Source: Dasania marina DSM 21967
Lineage (GTDB): Bacteria; Pseudomonadota; Gammaproteobacteria; Pseudomonadales; Dasaniaceae
Assembly: GCF_000373485.1 (NCBI RefSeq)
Contig: NZ_KB891585.1
Location: forward strand, 371,727 to 435,726
Length of the DNA stretch: 64,000 bases
Reading direction: 5' to 3'
Shown: in pieces, positions 9,240-18,553 of the stretch
How the letters are laid out: every line of letters begins with the position of its first letter
Numbering within the stretch: position 1 is the first letter of the stretch
Made by a program: the position numbers and the translations under genes
The notes under the pieces: generated by a model
Told to the model about the DNA's origin: nothing
Seen by the model: the letters and a program-made list of their open reading frames with translations, nothing else
Databases searched by the model: none

Positions 9240-11128
9240 TCGGCTAACGCCTCCCAACGCTCATAGGCCTGCTGCAAACGCTGGTCTATGGCCGCAAGCT
9301 GCTGCAACTTAGTATTGACCACCGCCTGCTCCTGCTGATAAAAATCAGGCGCTACGGTTACCACTTGCAAGGCTTGCTGCTGCGCTTCCAAGTCTTCTAT
9401 CAAGCTAGGTAATTCATCTAATTCGCGCTGCAACTTATAGCTTAGCTTTGTTGGCTTACTCGTTACTGCTGCTTTTTGTGTAACGGACTGCTTTTCTTGT
9501 TGCTTTTGCAGCTGCGCCCGTTTTTCACGTATAGCCGCAAAACCGCCCGTTTGGCGTATCCAGTCTTCATAGCCGCCCACGTAATCATTGACCACACCGT
9601 CGCCTTCAAATACTAAGGTGCTGCTGACTACGTTATCCATAAACTCTCTGTCGTGGCTAACTAATAAGATAGTGCCGCCAAAGTCTATAAAGATGGACTC
9701 CAGTAGCTCTAAGGTTTCCACATCCAGGTCATTGGTAGGCTCATCCAACACTAAGATATTGGCAGGTTGGCTAAACAAACAGGCTAGTTGCACCCGGTTG
9801 CGCTCACCACCTGACAGTGCTTTTAACGGCGTACGAGCACGCTCTGGCGAAAACAGAAAGTCGCTGAGGTAGCTCATAATATGGCGGTCCTTGCCATTAA
9901 TAGTAATGCTGTCCCGGCCCTGCCCCACGGTATCGACAATGGTTTTATTGTCGTCTAAGCGGTCGCGCATTTGGTCGAAATACACCACATCCTGTTTGGT
10001 ACCCAGCTGCACCTTACCGCTAGTGGCTTGTAATTCACCTAGGATAATTCTTAATAAGGTGGTTTTACCTACGCCATTAGGGCCGATTAAGCCTATCTTG
10101 TCACCGCGCATAACGCGGGTAGTCACGTGCTGAAACAGAGGTTTATCGCCATAACCAAAGCTAATATCGGTTAGCTCCGCTACCAGCTTGCCCGACAGGC
10201 TGGATTGCTCTACCTGAATATTGGCTGAGCCTACTTGCTCGCGGCGCTCGGAACGCTCGTTACGCAATTTTTTAAGCGCTCGCACGCGGCCTTCGTTACG
10301 GGTACGGCGAGCTTTAATGCCCTGTCGAATCCACACTTCTTCTTGTGCTAGGCGTTTATCAAACAGGGCGTTTTGTTGATCTTCCACCTCTAGCTGATGC
10401 TCTTTTTCAACCAAATAATTATCATAATCGGAGGGGAATAATTGCAAGTTGCCCCTATCCAGCTCTACCACCTTGGTGGCTAGGCGTCTAACTAGAGATC
10501 TATCATGGGTGATAAACAGTATGGCGCCATTAAACTCTAATAAATGTCTCTCCAGCCACTCTATGGTTTCTATATCCAAGTGGTTGGTGGGCTCATCCAG
10601 CAGTAGTATATCCGGGCTGGTAACCAGCGCCTGAGCCAGCGCCACGCGGCGGCGCCAACCGCCCGACAAAGCATCCATACGCTGCTCACGGGGCAGCCCT
10701 AAACGGGTAATCACCTCGTCTACTTTTTGCTGTAGTGACCAACCATCCACCGCTTCCAGCTTGTGCTGTAGCCGTGATAGCTGCTCTAACGCTTTTTCAT
10801 CCATAGCGGCACTGGCCAGTGCGTCATATTGCTCCAGCAGCGCTGCGGTCTCAGCTAAGCCTTCGCTGACAAACTCCAGCACGGTACGATGATCTGCCGG
10901 CGGCAACTCTTGCTCCAACCTGGCCACCTTAATGCCGGGGCGAAACCAAATAGAACCAGCATCGGGCTGTATCTGCTGGGCCACCAACTTCATTAGGCTG
11001 GATTTACCGGCACCATTGCGGCCTATTAAACAAATCCTGTCGCCTTTGTATAACTGTAAACTAGCGTCTTCGAGTATGACATGGGGGCCAAAGGACAGGC
11101 CCAAGTTATCTATCCGTATTAACGGCAT
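9236..11128 (-). CDS. uup: ABC-F type ATPase Uup
   Basis: Cytoplasmic ATPase with two ABC modules and no membrane domain, the ABC-F/Uup architecture linked to ribosome function and to precise excision of transposons. Walker A motifs are GRNGAGKSS and GPNGVGKTT; signatures are LSGGWRRRVAL and LSGGERNRVQL; Walker B regions read LLLDEPTNHLD and LVLDEPTNDLD. The last 80 residues form the Gln-rich coiled coil typical of Uup. I start at ATG 11128 because AAGGTGG precedes it and the protein then begins MPLIRIDNLGLSFG; a longer in-frame extension to 11260 is unsupported. Length about 630 residues, as expected. Confidence 0.95.
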   Translation of the reverse strand: MPLIRIDNLGLSFGPHVILEDASLQLYKGDRICLIGRNGAGKSSLMKLVAQQIQPDAGSIWFRPGIKVARLEQELPPADHRTVLEFVSEGLAETAALLEQYDALASAAMDEKALEQLSRLQHKLEAVDGWSLQQKVDEVITRLGLPREQRMDALSGGWRRRVALAQALVTSPDILLLDEPTNHLDIETIEWLERHLLEFNGAILFITHDRSLVRRLATKVVELDRGNLQLFPSDYDNYLVEKEHQLEVEDQQNALFDKRLAQEEVWIRQGIKARRTRNEGRVRALKKLRNERSERREQVGSANIQVEQSSLSGKLVAELTDISFGYGDKPLFQHVTTRVMRGDKIGLIGPNGVGKTTLLRIILGELQATSGKVQLGTKQDVVYFDQMRDRLDDNKTIVDTVGQGRDSITINGKDRHIMSYLSDFLFSPERARTPLKALSGGERNRVQLACLFSQPANILVLDEPTNDLDVETLELLESIFIDFGGTILLVSHDREFMDNVVSSTLVFEGDGVVNDYVGGYEDWIRQTGGFAAIREKRAQLQKQQEKQSVTQKAAVTSKPTKLSYKLQRELDELPSLIEDLEAQQQALQVVTVAPDFYQQEQAVVNTKLQQLAAIDQRLQQAYERWEALAD

Positions 11129-11331
11129 ATACCACCTTAAAACGTGCGACCTAACGCACAACAACTGATCGTAAAACAAGATCTTGCTTGTATAACAATA
11201 AAAACGAGTCTTGAACGGGGGCGGGATTATACTACAGAGCAGAGCTGAAAATAGCAGCATATCTAGCTATCGCAGCTATTTTTCATTCGCAACAGCCATT
11301 AGGCCGTCGTAACAGGGCTGAGCGGCTCGCG

Positions 11332-12273
11332 TTATCGCAGCATGATAGTTTTTACCCGGGCCTGTACTTCTTCGGCCATTTTGTCGGGCTGGAATTTGGA
11401 TAAGAAGCCATCACAGCCCACTTTCTTCACCATCGCATGGTTAAAACTACCACTCAAAGACGTGTGCAATACCACGAACAAATCCTTCAGCGCTGGATCT
11501 TTCCTGATCTCAGTGGTTAAGCTATAGCCATCCATCTCCGGCATCTCTGCATCGGTGATGACCATCAGTAATTTTTTACCCACATCTATGCCTTCATCAC
11601 GCCATTGCTGCAAACGCCGTAAGGCTTTTAAACCATCCATCTCTACGATCACTTTCAGGCCCAGCTCGCGCAGTGTCGCCGAGGCCTGCTCTATAGCCAT
11701 ACGGGAGTCATCTACCAGCAATACCTCCATACCCTGAGAATATTCTAAGATATCCTGCTCTAATAACTCTTTAGAGACACGGGTATCAAAATGCACCACG
11801 GTGGCCAACACCTTCTCAACATCAATAATTTCAACGATTTTGCCATCGACGCGGGTAATAGCGGTTAAAAAGTTATCCCTACCTGAGGCAGCTGGCGGCG
11901 GCATAACCTCATCCCAGTTGAGGTTAACAATCCCATCCACCGAGCCCACCACAAAGGCCTGTAGTGAGCGATTATATTCAGTCACTATAATAACGGCGTC
12001 ACCATCCAAAGGGATGGCACTGCGGCCCACCGCCAAACTTAGATCTATCACGGCTATGGTTTCACCCCTAACCGTCGTCACGCCTACTACTACGGGGTTG
12101 CTTTTCGGCAAGCAGGCGAAACGAGGGACTTTCTGTACTTCCTGTACTTCCTGCACTTTAAAAACATTAATGGCAAATAACTGCGAGCCTTTAAGCCTAA
12201 AGGTCAACAACTCCAACCGGTTTTTACCTACTAAGTTGGTACGAGAATCAACGTTTTTTAAAAGATCAGACAT
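11332..12273 (-). CDS. cheV: Chemotaxis coupling protein CheV
   Basis: 313 residues: a CheW-like domain (about 15-165) fused to a receiver domain (about 183-312). The receiver has the acidic pair at 188-189, the phosphoacceptor Asp241 in MVITDAEMPEMDGYS and the conserved Lys in FLSKFQ. It links chemoreceptors to CheA and can buffer phosphoryl groups. No other chemotaxis gene is nearby, which is usual for cheV. A 9-bp tandem duplication (TGTACTTCC on the plus strand, 12134-12151) adds an extra Gln-Glu-Val in the loop after FKV. Confidence 0.95.
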   Translation of the reverse strand: MSDLLKNVDSRTNLVGKNRLELLTFRLKGSQLFAINVFKVQEVQEVQKVPRFACLPKSNPVVVGVTTVRGETIAVIDLSLAVGRSAIPLDGDAVIIVTEYNRSLQAFVVGSVDGIVNLNWDEVMPPPAASGRDNFLTAITRVDGKIVEIIDVEKVLATVVHFDTRVSKELLEQDILEYSQGMEVLLVDDSRMAIEQASATLRELGLKVIVEMDGLKALRRLQQWRDEGIDVGKKLLMVITDAEMPEMDGYSLTTEIRKDPALKDLFVVLHTSLSGSFNHAMVKKVGCDGFLSKFQPDKMAEEVQARVKTIMLR

Positions 12274-12463
12274 AAGGCTTACTGCTTTGAAAGAGGGGAT
12301 GAATAAAGACCATACATAAGCGTTACTCGCAGTGTAATAGAATATCCCACTGATAGGAAAGTGATTCTCCCGCTACCCTCGTCGCACAAACAGCAAAATA
12401 GGATTACTTACAAAGAGTTACGACGATATACTAAGCCGCTTGCCGCAACCATGACACCATTCT

Positions 12464-13285
12464 ATGAATACGCCCGCACCACACAGCGCCCACGCCAGCA
12501 TCGATATAGGCGCCAACCTCAGCCACCCACGGTTTAGCAAGGATGTGGACCAGGTAATTTATCGGGCCCAGCAGGCCAATATCAGCCATATTATCGTCAC
12601 CGGCACTTGCCTAGAGAGCTCCACCGCCGCCATAGCGCTGTGCCAACAATATCCAGATTACCTCTATTGCACCACCGGACTACATCCACACGATGCCAGC
12701 CAGTTTAATCACCAGAGCTATCAACAGCTTATACAACTGGCCAGCCACCCCAGCGTAGTGGCCATAGGCGAAACCGGGCTGGATTTTAATCGCAATTTTT
12801 CCAGCCCCGAACAGCAAATTCACGCCTTTGAGCAGCAAATAGCGCTGGCCATAGAACTGCAACTGCCGCTGTTTCTACACGAGCGCGATGCTCACCAAAC
12901 ACAATTAGATATGCTTAAGCACTATCGCCCGCAACTGGTTAACGCGGTAATACATTGTTTTACCGGTGACCAACAGCAGTGCTTTAATTACTTGGACTTG
13001 GATTTACATATAGGCATTACTGGCTGGATTTGTGATGACCAGCGCGGGCTTAGCCTGCGTGAGTGCGTTAAGGAGATACCTAAGCACAGGTTGATGTTAG
13101 AAACCGATGCGCCCTACCTGACCCCTAAAACCCAACCCAAGCCTAAGCTGGCCAGCAAGGGCCGCAACGAACCCTGTACACTGAGTTATGTGGCCGAGGC
13201 CGTAGCCCTTTACAGCCAGCGGCCACTGGCAGCGGTAGTCGAAGATTGCGCTCACACCAGCCGTTTATTTTTTGGCTTGAGCTAA
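12464..13285 (+). CDS. tatD: TatD family metal-dependent DNase
   Basis: 273 residues in the amidohydrolase-like TIM barrel of TatD enzymes, exonucleases acting on single-stranded DNA. Visible metal and active-site motifs are TGLHPHD, AIGETGLDFNR, FLHERDAH, HCFTGD and LMLETDAPYLTP, in the right order. The N-terminus is a few residues longer than in E. coli before IDIGANLSHPRF, so the true start may be slightly internal. The 3' end overlaps the convergent glutaredoxin-like gene by 4 bp. Confidence 0.92.
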   Translation: MNTPAPHSAHASIDIGANLSHPRFSKDVDQVIYRAQQANISHIIVTGTCLESSTAAIALCQQYPDYLYCTTGLHPHDASQFNHQSYQQLIQLASHPSVVAIGETGLDFNRNFSSPEQQIHAFEQQIALAIELQLPLFLHERDAHQTQLDMLKHYRPQLVNAVIHCFTGDQQQCFNYLDLDLHIGITGWICDDQRGLSLRECVKEIPKHRLMLETDAPYLTPKTQPKPKLASKGRNEPCTLSYVAEAVALYSQRPLAAVVEDCAHTSRLFFGLS

Positions 13286-13533
13286 GCGTCTGCGGCCATA
13301 AAAGCCTGCAGTATATCGGCATCAAAAGGCCAGTCTAATTCCAGCTGTAAATCGTCCCGGTACAACACCGGTATGCGCAGGACGTAAAGCGACATCAGTT
13401 CGGCTGATTCACTAATATCCGGCTCTTCAAGCGTGTAGCTACTAGCCGGCAAGCTATCGATCAGTAAGGCTTTGGCCTGCTCACATAAGTGACAACCTAA
13501 TGTGCCGTAGAGCTGTAATACTATCTGCTGCAT
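13282..13533 (-). CDS. Glutaredoxin-like protein (DUF836)
   Basis: 83-residue thioredoxin-fold protein with the N-terminal redox motif GCHLCEQA (CxxC) and the cis-proline region RIPVLYRD. This is the short glutaredoxin-like DUF836 family, found as a lone gene in many Pseudomonas relatives. Cytoplasmic. It lies 8 bp downstream of the DUF416 gene and is probably co-transcribed with it. Substrate unknown. Confidence 0.88.
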   Translation of the reverse strand: MQQIVLQLYGTLGCHLCEQAKALLIDSLPASSYTLEEPDISESAELMSLYVLRIPVLYRDDLQLELDWPFDADILQAFMAADA

Positions 13534-13541
13534 AAGCCGCC

Positions 13542-14102
13542 CTAAGTGGTCTCTATACCTATATTGCTAGTCGCGATACTGCCAGCAAACGCTTTTAATG
13601 CTTTGACGCCATCTTTTTGGCTAGCCGTAGTATCAGCCAAACGCTGTTGCAGCTCAGTAAAATACGCCTGAGCATCGGCCATTAAGGCGTGCTGTTCAGC
13701 ATCGGCGTCGGGCTCAGCAAATTCCAGATAGGCCATAATCGTAGAGCAATACAGCGTTTCAAAAGCCTCGGTTTCTAAAGGCTGATTACCGGCACAGCCA
13801 TCAAACAACATCGTTAACGCTACGCAGGCATCAGCCGCTGGCCTTACTCCAAAAAAGTCACAACTCTCGGTATCAGGCATGGCGGGCTCTAGCTTTTCTA
13901 GCAGCTTATTAAAGTCCACGGTTTGCTCATGGCCGGCACAACTGGCCCACAAGGTATCCAAACCATTTCTTAACAGCTTCGCGTCACCCTGCTCGGTAAG
14001 CTCAGAAAACAAACAATAATTAGGGTACATGCGCTCAATCAACGCTGTGCAATAGGCAATATCGCGCCAGTTACTGGCTAGTAAAGTCTCAAATTTCATC
14101 AA
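13542..14102 (-). CDS. DUF416 family protein (YjaG-like)
   Basis: 186 residues, helical and acidic, cytoplasmic. The N-terminal CTALIERMYPNYCLFSELTEQGD matches the E. coli YjaG pattern (CERMYPNY...FG/GD), and the C-terminal half has the family helix around YLEFAEPDAD. No catalytic motif is evident and the family has no established role. Upstream of, and probably co-transcribed with, the glutaredoxin-like gene. Confidence 0.88.
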   Translation of the reverse strand: MMKFETLLASNWRDIAYCTALIERMYPNYCLFSELTEQGDAKLLRNGLDTLWASCAGHEQTVDFNKLLEKLEPAMPDTESCDFFGVRPAADACVALTMLFDGCAGNQPLETEAFETLYCSTIMAYLEFAEPDADAEQHALMADAQAYFTELQQRLADTTASQKDGVKALKAFAGSIATSNIGIETT

Positions 14103-14237
14103 AGTTCACACTCTTAGCCACAGGCTAATAATAAATTACAGTAAAATGCTCAAACTAAACTATACTATCAGCTTAATTAAGTAACACATTGATCAATAAC
14201 GATATTATTCATCTCAAAGTGAGACATATACAACAGC

Positions 14238-15878
14238 ATGGTTTCCCCTCATCTCGCCCTAATAAGACTTTTTAAACAAAAGACCGCACTCATTATTGAT
14301 GACTACCCGGATATGCGGGGGTCTATACGACGTATGCTGGTTAATTTTGGTGTCGAGAGTATAGACACCGCGTCCAATGGTGACGAAGCCATACTAAAAT
14401 GTGAAGACAACCAGTACGACATTATACTTGCCGATTACAACTTAGGCGATGGCAAATCAGGCCAACAAATTTTGGAAGAGATGCGTTACAAAGGCACGCT
14501 TAAACAAACCAGCCTGTACATGATGATTACCGCAGAAACCACCAAGAGCATGGTATTTGGTGCCCTAGAATACCAACCCGACGATTACCTCACCAAGCCC
14601 TTTACCCAAAGTGTGTTGCAAAAACGGTTAGGCCGTATGGTGCTAGAAAAAGAAGCGCTGTACGAAATCAATAAAGCCATGGACATGCTGGATTTTGACC
14701 TAGCTATAGAATTATGCAAAACCCGTATCGCCCAGCACGATAAATATGAGAGCCGCTGCCACCGAATTATGGGCAGCTGCTTTTATAAAAAACACAAATA
14801 TGGCCAAGCCAAAGAGCTGTATAAAAAAGTATTATCCGAACGCGATGTAGAATGGGCCAGTATAGGCTTAGGCAAAAGTTTAATGGCGCTAAATGAACTA
14901 GATGAAGCCGAAGAAATATTTAGCAAGCTCATCAACAGCGGCTGCCAATGCTTGGAAATTTATGACTGCATGGCCGACATCTATGTACGCAAAGGCGATG
15001 CCGAAGAAGCACAGAGACTGTTAGAAAAAGCCGCCGAAATATCCCCTAACGCCATACTCAGGCAGGAAAAAATTGCCGAGCTAGCTGAAACCAACCACGA
15101 CTGGGCTCGCGCTGAAGCGGCTCATAAAAAAGTTATACGCCTAGGCAATAACTCTGTTTACGAAACACCAGAGCATCACTTTAAACTAGCTCGCTGCATC
15201 TCGGCCGAATTAAAACACAGCAACGACAAGCCCAAGCAACGCATTAAAGACGCGGAAGAAATACTACGCCGCGCCCGGCGCAAATACAAAAACCACGAGG
15301 ACATAAATTTACAGTCCGACATTATTGAAGCGGGTATATACGCCGACGCAGGAGAAACCGAAAAAGCTAAAGAAAAGGTTAGCGCCAACCAGTCACGTAT
15401 AGAAAAAATTGAGAGCCGCTCCGTACAGCTCAGCCTAGATATGGCCAAAACCTACAAAGCTATAGGTGATGACAAAAAGTCCATGGAACTATTAGTTGAT
15501 CTTGCTAAAAAGCACGCTAATGATCCTGACATCTGTATGAAAATTGACGCCATGTCCGACGAACCCATTACCGAACACGGTAAACGTAAAGCGATAGAGC
15601 TCAACCAAACCGGTAAAAAACTATTTGCCGACAAAGAATTTAATAAAGCCATTCAGTTATTTAGCCAGGCACTGATGCACTACCCCAACAATGCTGGCCT
15701 AAACCTCAATCTTATGCTGGCCTTAGTTAAGAAAATGACCGTAGATGGCTGCAGCACTAGAGGTATAGCGCGGGGTCGAGAGGCGGCAGAAAAACTAGCG
15801 CATTTAGAAAGCGGCCATATGCTCTATGATCGTTTTCAAGCGGTAAATGCCCACTTAGAAAAAATGGCTCAAAAATAA
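14238..15878 (+). CDS. Response regulator with TPR output domain
   Basis: 546 residues: receiver domain at about 14-135 (acidic pair D21/D22, phosphoacceptor D66 in IILADYNLGDGKSG, Lys in YLTKPF), then a long helical array of tetratricopeptide-like repeats (about 150-300 and 400-535), with no DNA-binding or catalytic output. It probably works by protein-protein contact. The next gene, 15 bp on, is a histidine kinase without a sensor domain, the natural phosphodonor candidate. The pair is found in Pseudomonas-type genomes but its process is unknown to me. Confidence 0.9.
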   Translation: MVSPHLALIRLFKQKTALIIDDYPDMRGSIRRMLVNFGVESIDTASNGDEAILKCEDNQYDIILADYNLGDGKSGQQILEEMRYKGTLKQTSLYMMITAETTKSMVFGALEYQPDDYLTKPFTQSVLQKRLGRMVLEKEALYEINKAMDMLDFDLAIELCKTRIAQHDKYESRCHRIMGSCFYKKHKYGQAKELYKKVLSERDVEWASIGLGKSLMALNELDEAEEIFSKLINSGCQCLEIYDCMADIYVRKGDAEEAQRLLEKAAEISPNAILRQEKIAELAETNHDWARAEAAHKKVIRLGNNSVYETPEHHFKLARCISAELKHSNDKPKQRIKDAEEILRRARRKYKNHEDINLQSDIIEAGIYADAGETEKAKEKVSANQSRIEKIESRSVQLSLDMAKTYKAIGDDKKSMELLVDLAKKHANDPDICMKIDAMSDEPITEHGKRKAIELNQTGKKLFADKEFNKAIQLFSQALMHYPNNAGLNLNLMLALVKKMTVDGCSTRGIARGREAAEKLAHLESGHMLYDRFQAVNAHLEKMAQK

Positions 15879-15893
15879 ACTAAGGACAGCGCA

Positions 15894-16571
15894 TTGCCTA
15901 ATAATAAAATCAACTTCCCCATGCTATTAGCATCCTCAGTGCACGATATCAAAAATTCATTGAGCATGTTACTCAACTCACTAGAAAGCATGATAGAAGT
16001 CAAAGATGCCGATGCTAAGTTACGCCATGAATTTAGCGTGCTACACGGCGAGGCCTCGCGTATTAACCACTCCTTAATCCATTTATTAGGCTTATACCGA
16101 CTAGACAATAATCAGTTATCTATCAATAGTGAAGAAATCTACATGGAGGACTATTTAGAAGAGCAAATAGCCAGCCAGCAGCTATTACTAGACGTTAACA
16201 ACATAGCTATAGAGCTGCATTGTGACAGTAATCTTAGCGCCTATTTTGATGAAAATTTAATCAGCGGGGTGATAGGAAATATACTGGTCAATTGCGCCAA
16301 ATACACTAAAGATCACATCGCTATATATTGTGAAAAGGCTGATACAGGCATTATCATACACATCAAAGATAATGGCTCAGGATACCCGCAAAGCATTATT
16401 GAAAACCTGGCCAACCATGAGCGCAGCCTGGATTTCAATACCGGTAGCACCAACCTAGGCTTATTTTTTGCCGCTGAAATAGCCCAGCTACACCACTGCA
16501 AAGAAAAAACAGGTTATATCAGCCTATCAAACCACGACAACGGTGGCTGCTTTACTTTATCATTGCCCTAA
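15894..16571 (+). CDS. Soluble sensor-less histidine kinase
   Basis: 225 residues. A phosphoacceptor helix has His17 in ASSVHDIKNSLSMLL, and the HATPase domain shows the N box (NILVNCAKYTKD), G1 (IKDNGSGYP) and G2 (GSTNLGLFFAAEIAQLH). There is no transmembrane or PAS segment, so input must come from a partner. The start is a TTG at 15894, set by AAGGA 7 nt upstream; no ATG is available before the His box except Met10. It sits 15 bp behind the receiver-TPR gene, so the two likely form a two-component pair in the cytoplasm. Confidence 0.88.
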   Translation: MPNNKINFPMLLASSVHDIKNSLSMLLNSLESMIEVKDADAKLRHEFSVLHGEASRINHSLIHLLGLYRLDNNQLSINSEEIYMEDYLEEQIASQQLLLDVNNIAIELHCDSNLSAYFDENLISGVIGNILVNCAKYTKDHIAIYCEKADTGIIIHIKDNGSGYPQSIIENLANHERSLDFNTGSTNLGLFFAAEIAQLHHCKEKTGYISLSNHDNGGCFTLSLP

Positions 16572-16592
16572 TCATGTAATAGGCAGGCGTTA

Positions 16593-17375
16593 ATGACACA
16601 AGCAAGCGATCAACCTCAAGACTCAGAGCAATATAAAAAAAAGCAGCAGTTTTTTAAAAGCCTGCTCACCATCTATGGCCGCAAGCCTATTTTAGAAGCC
16701 CTGCAAAACCCGCAACTAGAATTCTTTAAATTACACCTAGCCGACTCCAATAAACCGCAAGGGATCATTGCCGAGATATTACAGCTGGCAGAGCAACGAG
16801 AAATTGAGGTGCAGTACCACGATAAAAAAGCCTTATCGCGCATCTCAAAAAACGCCAAACAAGATCAAGGCATAGCCGCTGATATCAAGCTTAAACAATA
16901 CTTATCAGTAGAGCAGTTTTTAGCCAGTAACAACAAAGATGCCACCCTGATTGCACTGGATAGAATTACCAACCCACAGAACCTAGGCATGATCATACGC
17001 TCAGTCTGTGCTGGTTACGTGGATGGGCTGATACTGCCGCAGAAAGGCTGCGCCGCCCTCTCTCCCTTAGTGATCAAGGCTAGTACCGGCACCGTTTTTA
17101 AAACGCCGCTACTGTATAGCGAGAGCATAGAGCAGGCTTTGCAATTATTAAGTGATAATGGCGCTACCATCTGCACCCTTTCCTCCCACGCCAAAACCTC
17201 ATTGTTTGACTACCAAGCAAAGGGCGTCACGGTGTATGTCTTAGGCAATGAAACAGATGGGGTAAGTCAGCAGGTAGCCCAGCTGTCTGATCATCAACTC
17301 ACCATACCGATGAGTAACGATGTGGAGTCTTTGAATGTAGCCATTACAGCGGCATTAATTGCATTTAAAAAATAA
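16593..17375 (+). CDS. SpoU/TrmH family RNA methyltransferase
   Basis: 260-residue SPOUT enzyme predicted to 2'-O-methylate a ribose in rRNA or tRNA using SAM. The three family motifs are present: ALDRITNPQNLGMIIRSV, VYVLGNETDGVS and IPMSNDVESLNVAITAALI. The N-terminal 90 residues resemble the RNA-binding substrate domain of RlmB-type enzymes (YGRKPILEALQNP). The target nucleotide cannot be told from sequence. The gene follows the kinase gene by 21 bp and converges with the VWA gene 2 bp beyond its stop. Confidence 0.9.
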   Translation: MTQASDQPQDSEQYKKKQQFFKSLLTIYGRKPILEALQNPQLEFFKLHLADSNKPQGIIAEILQLAEQREIEVQYHDKKALSRISKNAKQDQGIAADIKLKQYLSVEQFLASNNKDATLIALDRITNPQNLGMIIRSVCAGYVDGLILPQKGCAALSPLVIKASTGTVFKTPLLYSESIEQALQLLSDNGATICTLSSHAKTSLFDYQAKGVTVYVLGNETDGVSQQVAQLSDHQLTIPMSNDVESLNVAITAALIAFKK

Positions 17376-17377
17376 GA

Positions 17378-18553
17378 TTACGCTGACAAATAACGCATGG
17401 CGCGCTCTAAGCCATTAACCGTAAGTGGGTACATCTGGCCTTCTAGCAATTGCTGGCAATAGCCTATGGTTTGGGTATAGCGCCAGGATTTTTCCGCCAC
17501 GGGATTGAGCCAAACCACCTTGCTATAGGCAGCGGTTAAGCGTTTAAAATAGGCTTCGCCGGCCTCCTCATTCCAGTGCTCTATGCTGCCGCCTGGGTAG
17601 CTAATTTCGTAGGGTGACATAGAGGCATCCCCCACCACTATCACTTTATAATCAGCGCCGTATTTATGCAGAATCTCATCCAACGTCGTGCGCTCATCGC
17701 GGCGGCGCTGGTTATCATCCCACAGGGATTCATAAATAAAATTATGGAAATAAAAATATTCCATGTGTTTAAATTCTGAGCGCGCTGCCGAAAACAGCTC
17801 TTCACAGTTTTTGATATAGGAATCCATAGAGCCGCCGACATCAAAAAACAACAACACCTTTACTGCATTATGCCGCTCCGGCACCATTTTAATATCCAAT
17901 AAACCAGCATTGTTGGCGGTGCTGCGTATAGTGTCGTTTAAATCCAATTCCTCAGATGCGCCGGTGCGGGCAAACTGGCGTAAGCGTCGCAGGGCCACTT
18001 TTATATTTCTAGTACCCAGCTCTACATCATCATCTAAGTTTTTAAATTCGCGTTTTTCCCATACCTTAGCTGCACGCTTATTACGGCTTTCGCCGCCTAT
18101 TCTGACCCCTTCGGGATTGTAGCCGCTGTGACCAAAGGGCGAGGTGCCGCCGGTGCCTATCCATTTACTGCCGCCTTGGTGGCGTTTTTTTTGCTCTTCC
18201 ATGCGTTCTTTAAAGGTTTTTATCAGTTCCTCTAAGCCACCCAAAGATTGAATTTTCTCTTTATCTTCTTCACTCAGTGTTTTTTCAAACTCCTTGCGTA
18301 GCCATTCTTCGGGTATTAAGGCATCGATGATATTGTCTATATTTTCCAGCTGCTGAAAATACAGCGCAAAAGACCTATCAAAACGGTCGTAGTACTTCTC
18401 ATCTTTTACCATTACCGCGCGGCTTAAATAATAAAACTCATCCATGTCAGCAAAAGCCAGATGGTTTTTTAACGCCAAGATAAGATCCAGCAACTCTTTA
18501 GTGCTAACCGGTACGCCTTGCGATTTTAATAGCTGGAAAAAATTAATCAGCAT
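17378..18553 (-). CDS. CoxE-like VWA domain protein
   Basis: 391 residues, cytoplasmic. The C-terminal half is a von Willebrand A fold with a modified MIDAS, FFDVGGSMDSY instead of DxSxS, a form seen in this MoxR-partner family. The N-terminal half is charged and helical (LSEEDKEKIQSLGGLEELI). Its gene shares one base with the stop of the MoxR ATPase gene (TAATG), so the two form a coupled chaperone-like AAA+/VWA pair of the type used to assemble or metallate large enzymes. The client is not evident from neighbours. Confidence 0.9.
   Translation of the reverse strand: MLINFFQLLKSQGVPVSTKELLDLILALKNHLAFADMDEFYYLSRAVMVKDEKYYDRFDRSFALYFQQLENIDNIIDALIPEEWLRKEFEKTLSEEDKEKIQSLGGLEELIKTFKERMEEQKKRHQGGSKWIGTGGTSPFGHSGYNPEGVRIGGESRNKRAAKVWEKREFKNLDDDVELGTRNIKVALRRLRQFARTGASEELDLNDTIRSTANNAGLLDIKMVPERHNAVKVLLFFDVGGSMDSYIKNCEELFSAARSEFKHMEYFYFHNFIYESLWDDNQRRRDERTTLDEILHKYGADYKVIVVGDASMSPYEISYPGGSIEHWNEEAGEAYFKRLTAAYSKVVWLNPVAEKSWRYTQTIGYCQQLLEGQMYPLTVNGLERAMRYLSA

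Noticed and set aside
11129-11260. N-terminal extension of Uup
   Set aside because: Hydrophobic/Cys-rich extension not found in the family; ATG 11128 has a strong ribosome site.
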